Assembly (NCBI GenBank): GCA_905618945.1
Contig: CAJQTF010000011.1
Coordinates: forward strand, 62,001-126,000
Length of the DNA stretch: 64,000 bases
Source of the DNA: an uncultured Methylophilaceae bacterium
GTDB lineage: Bacteria > Pseudomonadota > Gammaproteobacteria > Burkholderiales > Methylophilaceae
Direction of reading: 5' to 3'
The notes under the pieces were generated by a model. It saw only the letters and a list, made by a program, of their open reading frames with translations, was not told where the DNA came from and ran no database searches. Both the position numbers and the translations under genes were made by a program. Positions 59,672-64,000 of the stretch are shown in pieces; the first letter of the stretch is position 1, and each line of letters opens with the position of its first letter.

Positions 59672-60457
59672 ATGAAAGTAGATAAACTAAAGTTTGCAGT
59701 GTTAGGAGCACTAATGCTCCCTTTATCTGCAGTTGTAGTTGCTGAGGAAGCTAAGTCAGCTTTTAGTGTTAGCGGAAACGTTGGGCTATATTCTGATTAT
59801 ATATTCCGAGGGTACACACAAACAAAAAATGACCCAGCTTTACAAGGCGGGTTTGATATAGAACATGAAAGCGGAGCATATGCTGGTGTTTGGGCATCCA
59901 ATGTAAATTGGACTACCGAAGGCGGGTATATGGATGATAACAGTATGGAAATAGATGGCTATTTTGGTTTTGCTGGTGGCTTAGGTGAAACTGGTATTGG
60001 ATACGATATTGGTGTCTTAAAATTCTATTATCCAGGGACAAACACTACAGCTGGTGCTGGCGGTGCAGATACAGATGCAACAGAAGTTTACGCAAGTCTA
60101 AGTAAAGACCTTGGTAAGTTTAGCGCAAGTCTGGGTATTTACTATGTAGTTTCTGATGATGCATGGGGCTTTGCCAATGCAGATGGCAGTAAATACTATA
60201 CCGCTGATGTAGACGTTCCAATTGGTGAAACACCTTTGACTGCATCAGTGCATTTAGGACGTCAAACATTCGAAGGCGTAGGCAATGATCCATATGACTA
60301 CACAGATTGGAAAGTAAATTTAGAGTATTCAATAAATGATACTTTTGCTCTCGGTGGTTTTTATTCAGACACAAACCAGAAAGTCGATAAATGGACAGTT
60401 AAGAACGTTTATTTAGGTGACGGTACGGGGGGTGTTTATTTATCTGCAGGATTTTGA
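59672..60457 (+). CDS. TorF-family putative porin (TIGR02001-like)
   Basis: 261 aa; signal peptide; SGNVGLYSDYIFRGYTQTKNDPALQGGFDIEHESGAYAGVWASNV. Confidence 0.9.
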   Translation: MKVDKLKFAVLGALMLPLSAVVVAEEAKSAFSVSGNVGLYSDYIFRGYTQTKNDPALQGGFDIEHESGAYAGVWASNVNWTTEGGYMDDNSMEIDGYFGFAGGLGETGIGYDIGVLKFYYPGTNTTAGAGGADTDATEVYASLSKDLGKFSASLGIYYVVSDDAWGFANADGSKYYTADVDVPIGETPLTASVHLGRQTFEGVGNDPYDYTDWKVNLEYSINDTFALGGFYSDTNQKVDKWTVKNVYLGDGTGGVYLSAGF

Positions 60458-60473
60458 TAGGTAATTTTGTATA

Positions 60474-60492
60474 GGGAGATTGAAATTCTCCC
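60474..60492 (+). terminator. Hairpin / possible attenuator between porin gene and glnK
   Basis: GGGAGA-TTGAAAT-TCTCCC. Confidence 0.5.
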
Positions 60493-60514
60493 TTCAATTT
60501 TTAAAGTAATTTAG

Positions 60515-60862
<348 letters not shown>

Positions 60863-60871
60863 GAGACTGAC

Positions 60872-62263
60872 ATGAAAAAATTATTTTCTAAACTTGGGAT
60901 GGTTGGCTTATTAAGCTTTCTCTTAATTGGGTTTTCACAAGTCGGTATGTCAAATGAAGTATTTGATCTATCGAACGGAACAATGCTACTTGCTGATAAT
61001 CATGCAGAAATAGTACCCGCAGTTGAAGCGGTAGAGCAAGCACCTACTTTAGATACAGGTGATACAGCATGGATGATTATTGCAACAATCCTTGTGATTG
61101 TGATGGCGATTCCAGGATTAGCATTATTTTATGGGGGCTTAGTTAGATCCAAGAATATGCTTTCGGTCTTGATGCAAGTCTTTGTTACTTTCTCGTTAAT
61201 GTCAGTTCTATGGGTTATTTATGGTTACAGTTTGGCATTCACAGAGGGTCCATACAATAATTGGATTGGTGGTTTGGGAGCAGCATTTTTAGGGGGGGTC
61301 TCAGGAGATTCAATTTCCGGAACGATTCCTGAATATGTATTTGTTACTTTCCAGTTAACTTTTGCGGCCTTAACCCCTGCTCTTATTGTGGGTGGGTTTG
61401 CTGAGAGAATTAAGTTTCCCGGCATGCTGGTATTTTTAACACTCTGGCTAACTACTGTTTACCTTCCAATTTGCCATATGGTATGGGGGGGCGGGTTAAT
61501 TAGTTCATGGGGCGCAATTGATTTTGCTGGTGGTACCGTAGTTCATATTAATGCCGGTGTTGCAGCACTTGTTCTCGCAATCGGTCTTGGTAAGCGACTT
61601 GGTTACGGGAAAGAAGTTATGGCTCCACATAATATGCCAATGACTATGATTGGCGCCTCATTACTTTGGGCTGGCTGGTTTGGTTTTAATGTAGGTAGTG
61701 AACTTGCTGCTGATAGCACCGCTGGTTTGGTTATGATTAATACACAAGTTGCAGCTGCAGCAGGGGTATTAGGCTGGATAACAATGGAATGGATGGCTCG
61801 TGGGAAACCTTCAATGTTAGGGGGTGCTTCAGGAGCAATTTCAGGGTTAGTTGCTATTACTCCTGCGTGTGCAGTAGTTGGACCAATGGGGGCAATTGCC
61901 TTAGGGTTTTTAGCTAGCATGATTGCATATTGGGCTTGTACTAGCCTTAAAAAATCTTTGGGGTACGATGATTCACTAGACGTATTTGGTATTCATGGTG
62001 TTGCAGGGATAGTAGGTGCAGTTGGGTTAGCGATCCTTATGGCGCCGAAATTTGGCGGTGTTGGGTACGATGAAGGTGTAACTATGATGAGTCAGTTCAT
62101 GGTTCAGGCTAAATCAGTTGGATTTACTATTATCTGGTGCGGTGTAATTAGCTTCATTTTATTTAAAATTGTTGATGTCACTGTTGGTCTTCGTGTTTCA
62201 GAAGAAGATGAAAGAGCCGGTTTAGATACTACTTCACACGGTGAAACAGCGTACCACTCTTAA
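60872..62263 (+). CDS. amtB: Ammonium transporter
   Basis: 463 aa; signal peptide; DTAWMIIATILVIVMAIPGLALFYGGLVR. Confidence 0.98.
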   Translation: MKKLFSKLGMVGLLSFLLIGFSQVGMSNEVFDLSNGTMLLADNHAEIVPAVEAVEQAPTLDTGDTAWMIIATILVIVMAIPGLALFYGGLVRSKNMLSVLMQVFVTFSLMSVLWVIYGYSLAFTEGPYNNWIGGLGAAFLGGVSGDSISGTIPEYVFVTFQLTFAALTPALIVGGFAERIKFPGMLVFLTLWLTTVYLPICHMVWGGGLISSWGAIDFAGGTVVHINAGVAALVLAIGLGKRLGYGKEVMAPHNMPMTMIGASLLWAGWFGFNVGSELAADSTAGLVMINTQVAAAAGVLGWITMEWMARGKPSMLGGASGAISGLVAITPACAVVGPMGAIALGFLASMIAYWACTSLKKSLGYDDSLDVFGIHGVAGIVGAVGLAILMAPKFGGVGYDEGVTMMSQFMVQAKSVGFTIIWCGVISFILFKIVDVTVGLRVSEEDERAGLDTTSHGETAYHS

Positions 62264-62294
62264 TTACTTCCTCCTGTTGTAATTTGAGTAATTT

Positions 62295-62320
62295 AAAAGG
62301 CCCATAGAAATGGGCCTTTT
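62295..62320 (+). terminator. Intrinsic terminator after amtB
   Basis: AAAAGGCCCA-TAGAAA-TGGGCCTTTT plus T-run. Confidence 0.9.
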
Positions 62321-62557
62321 TTATATGCTAATATTTTATTTTAAATAATAATAAAGTAGAAATGTAATGTCTTTTGCTTTGTTAAAAAATATAACTTGTT
62401 CCATGGTGTAGAAAAATTAAGTAATCTTAATCATGATTATACTTAGCATAATTTCATAACTTAAGTCGATGGATAACAACTGTTTTTAAATTATAGTATG
62501 TCTTCTAGATGCAAAATAATTTGCATTAGAATTTGAAAAATATAAGGAGACTTAATT

Positions 62558-62629
62558 ATGTGGACAACACCAGCTGCAACAGAAATGCGTTTTGGTTTTG
62601 AAGTAACAATGTACGTAATGAACAAGTAA
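62558..62629 (+). CDS. pqqA: PQQ precursor peptide PqqA
   Basis: 23 aa read by hand: MWTTPAATEMRFGFEVTMYVMNK; contains the E-x3-Y crosslink motif (FEVTMY); AAGGAG RBS upstream; too short for the ORF track. Confidence 0.93.
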   Translation: MWTTPAATEMRFGFEVTMYVMNK

Positions 62630-62646
62630 TTGTTTATTTAATATAT

Positions 62647-62677
62647 AAAAAAGGGGAGCTATTGCTTCCTTTTTTTT
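62647..62677. terminator. Intrinsic terminator between convergent pqqA and mltA
   Basis: AAAAAGGGGAGC-TATT-GCTTCCTTTTTT. Confidence 0.8.
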
Positions 62678-62679
62678 AT

Positions 62680-63927
62680 TTAATTTTGGGTGGGGAAAGA
62701 GAAATTTTTAGGAAGCATTACCCATATTCTTCCTGATTGTTTCATTGAACCAGCTTTAGACCCTGGAACTTTTCCTTGCCCCCAATAAAAATCTGCTCTT
62801 ACCCCACCTTTAATTGCACCACCTGTATCTTGAGCCATCATAAGCTTATCTAAAGAAATATTTGAGTTAGGCTCAGTTGTTGATAAAAAGATAGGAGCTC
62901 CTAAAGGTATAAATTTTCTATCAATGGCCACAGTTCTTGCAGATGAGATAGGAACACCTAGAGCACCAATTGGCCCAGGGAGCCCTTGAGGTAGCTCTCG
63001 GAAGAAAACAGTGCTAGGGTTAGCATTTAAAAATTTTTGTAGTTTTCTTTTATTTTTTTTGGCCCAGGCTTTGATGCTTTGCATAGAGACTTTGTGCCTT
63101 TTTAACTCACCTTGTCTAATTAAAGCTAATCCCATTGAGCGATATGGGTGTCCATTTTGATCAGCATACCCAACTTGAGTTGTTGAACCATCTTCAAACT
63201 TGATAACGCCAGAGCCTTGAATTTCTAGAAAAAAAGATTCCACAGAATTTTCTACCCATAATAATTCATTGCCTTGCAATGGATAATCTTTTTTTGATAT
63301 TTCTTCTCTTGTGAAATAGGGAATTAATTTATTGCCCTCTACCCGACCTCTTAGTCTTTTATATTTTAAATCTGGATAGACCTCACTAAGGTCGACTGTA
63401 ATTAAATCATGTGGAGGAGTGTAGAGGGGTATTTTATATTTTTTTGTTTTAGTCCTACTTCCGTTTAATACAGGCTGATAATAACCTGTAACCAATCCTT
63501 TTTGAGACCCATCTTCATTTTTTGCTTTATAAAGATCAAAATGCGTATGTAAATATTCTACAACTTGTATATTTGTTGGAGTGGATAAATTCTTTGCAGC
63601 TTCGCAAGCGATCTTCCAATCGTTTATGTTAATTAATTTCTTGCATCCATGCATCCATGCTGACCATGCATGGCTAACTTGGTCTTGTTGAAGTTTCTCT
63701 TCAATTTCTGTCCATTGTGCTTTAACTAATAAGCCATATTGAGGAATTTTTTTTGATGATATATTTATGGTCGGGGGTTGAAGTCTTTTTAGCTTAGCAA
63801 GCTCAGACTTTGCTTCTGCCAACGCATTTTTTTCTAGTTCACAATTGCATGAATTTTGCACGTTTAACTGCCCACAGCTAGTTAACAGAGTAAACAGTAA
63901 AATTAATAAAAAATATTTTTTTTTCAA
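62680..63927 (-). CDS. mltA: Membrane-bound lytic murein transglycosylase A (TTG start)
   Basis: 415 aa; lipobox LLTSCGQ; VTGYYQP, C-terminal 3D domain (AQDTGGAIKG..RADFYWG). Confidence 0.95.
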   Translation of the reverse strand: MKKKYFLLILLFTLLTSCGQLNVQNSCNCELEKNALAEAKSELAKLKRLQPPTINISSKKIPQYGLLVKAQWTEIEEKLQQDQVSHAWSAWMHGCKKLININDWKIACEAAKNLSTPTNIQVVEYLHTHFDLYKAKNEDGSQKGLVTGYYQPVLNGSRTKTKKYKIPLYTPPHDLITVDLSEVYPDLKYKRLRGRVEGNKLIPYFTREEISKKDYPLQGNELLWVENSVESFFLEIQGSGVIKFEDGSTTQVGYADQNGHPYRSMGLALIRQGELKRHKVSMQSIKAWAKKNKRKLQKFLNANPSTVFFRELPQGLPGPIGALGVPISSARTVAIDRKFIPLGAPIFLSTTEPNSNISLDKLMMAQDTGGAIKGGVRADFYWGQGKVPGSKAGSMKQSGRIWVMLPKNFSFPTQN

Positions 63928-64000
63928 TGAAGCGTCCTTGGCATATTTAATTCAAATTTAGGAATTTTTGCATTAAACTCAATTCCTTCCTCAGTAACCA
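63924..64000 (-). CDS. apaG: ApaG, C-terminal part only
   Basis: Minus-strand ...VTEEGIEFNAKIPKFELNMPRTLH*; typical ApaG ending; TGA overlaps the mltA TTG start; runs off window. Confidence 0.75.
   Translation of the reverse strand, partial: VTEEGIEFNAKIPKFELNMPRTLH

Overview
This 64 kb AT-rich chromosomal window spans a replication origin. From about 1.1 to 19.4 kb the genes are all on the minus strand: glmS, glmU, atpC-D-G-A-H-F-E-B-I, parB, parA, rsmG, mnmG, mnmE, yidC, yidD, rnpA, rpmH. dnaA, dnaN and gyrB then start on the plus strand. Gene order (atp-glmU-glmS; argS-SPOR-dsbA; thiD-thiE-hemL; gltBD-hemE; TorF-glnK-amtB) looks like a streamlined betaproteobacterium, possibly near Methylophilales/Nitrosomonadales; this is inference only. 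The right arm carries an oxyR-like gene, a cbbR-like gene, FBPase, phosphoribulokinase, a truncated TIM-like ORF, pntAA/AB/B, a small accessory island (about 31.5-37.3 kb), an alternative oxidase, and housekeeping genes through metH, glnK-amtB, pqqA and mltA. The best candidate for an undescribed system is the island's ECF-type sigma factor, a membrane-anchored putative anti-sigma factor with a Sel1 tail, and an exported Sel1-repeat protein. The sigma gene and the exported Sel1 gene are both preceded by the same bipartite promoter-like motif (TTATCCTGACTTTT then CGTC(T)TATAGG, with exactly 17 nt between TGAC and CGTC). The second copy has its -10 element in the loop of an apparent intrinsic terminator. 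Other notable signals are a degenerate triosephosphate-isomerase C-terminal ORF translationally coupled to pntA, a YqaJ-like plus Cas4-like nuclease pair, rnpA with no canonical start codon in the expected place, two perfect parS sites, a DnaA-trio-like array, a perfect sigma-54 promoter, and an orphan pqqA missed by the ORF track. No database searches were run; family assignments come from recognising motifs in the translated sequence.
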